The notes below the pieces were generated by a model. That model saw nothing but the letters and a program-made list of their open reading frames with translations, was not told the origin of the DNA and searched no databases. Both the position numbers and the translations under genes were made by a program. Below are positions 50,370 through 50,482 of a stretch of 50,482 nt of DNA, in pieces; position 1 is the first letter of the stretch; each line of letters opens with the position of its first letter. This DNA is from Candidatus Ozemobacteraceae bacterium (GTDB lineage: Bacteria; Muiribacteriota; Ozemobacteria; Ozemobacterales; Ozemobacteraceae): assembly GCA_035373905.1 (NCBI GenBank), contig DAOSOK010000037.1, positions 1-50,482 of the forward strand, read 5' to 3'.

Positions 50370-50482
50370 GTGGGGCACCCAACAAGATACAATCCGCGCG
50401 GCTTTGGCGCAAGCGCCCAAACTGCGCGGCAGCAATTCTCAGTGAGCGTTCTGGTACGGGTTTTGAGGGGAACCTCTGTCGG

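Overview
The window is a GC-rich (mostly 60-70% GC) bacterial chromosome segment with about 39 protein genes. There is no rRNA, no complete tRNA and no CRISPR array, and no gap between genes exceeds 300 bases. HPr kinase with YvcK, many TPR and exported proteins, lipoprotein-type signals, an FHA/zinc-ribbon protein, minor pseudopilins and a sigma-54 activator suggest a deep-branching diderm bacterium. Candidatus Riflebacteria/Ozemobacteria is a guess; no marker gene here settles it.

Layout. 1-1.9 kb: hprK and yvcK (the latter cut by the window edge). 2.0-4.3 kb: an exported protein, a LURP-one-like protein and a Uma2-type protein, with dispersed inverted repeats between them. 4.4-11.8 kb (minus): a minor-pseudopilin operon led by a giant modular pilin of about 1,817 residues. 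It has a type IV prepilin N-terminus followed by beta-propellers, a discoidin (F5/8C) domain, a LamG-like domain and kelch blades. 11.9-21.5 kb (minus): a CRP-like/CpaE-like/TPR fusion, then a tight three-gene set of an FHA/zinc-ribbon membrane protein, a 1,001-residue Ig-like/helical protein and a polytopic membrane protein. This is the least familiar locus in the window. 21.7-26.1 kb: a FabH-like enzyme lacking two triad residues, a tRNA-Leu-like 3' remnant, a propeller protein, an M55 aminopeptidase and a membrane protein.

26.1-32 kb (minus): a run of exported proteins including a zinc-dependent phospholipase C-like protein and an HExxH metalloprotease. 32.2-37.2 kb: a membrane protein plus TPR lipoprotein, oligoendopeptidase F, a YitT-family protein and a STAS protein. 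37.2-41.7 kb: a small zinc ribbon, then a translationally coupled operon of a Cache-type membrane sensor and two TPR proteins. 41.9-50.4 kb: a CHASE2-GAF-GGDEF diguanylate cyclase, an exported DJ-1/PfpI protein with a DnaJ-like zinc finger, an AraC regulator, an exported protein, an AT-rich VapBC-type toxin-antitoxin pair (a likely transfer island), a HAD phosphatase and a sigma-54 activator.

How they may work together: most of the left half reads in one direction and is devoted to the cell surface (pilus tip adhesion, secretion, envelope sensing). The right half is mainly signal reception (Cache, CHASE2/c-di-GMP, STAS, sigma-54, AraC). Several start codons were moved from the longest open frame to an internal codon with a good Shine-Dalgarno sequence, as stated in each entry.
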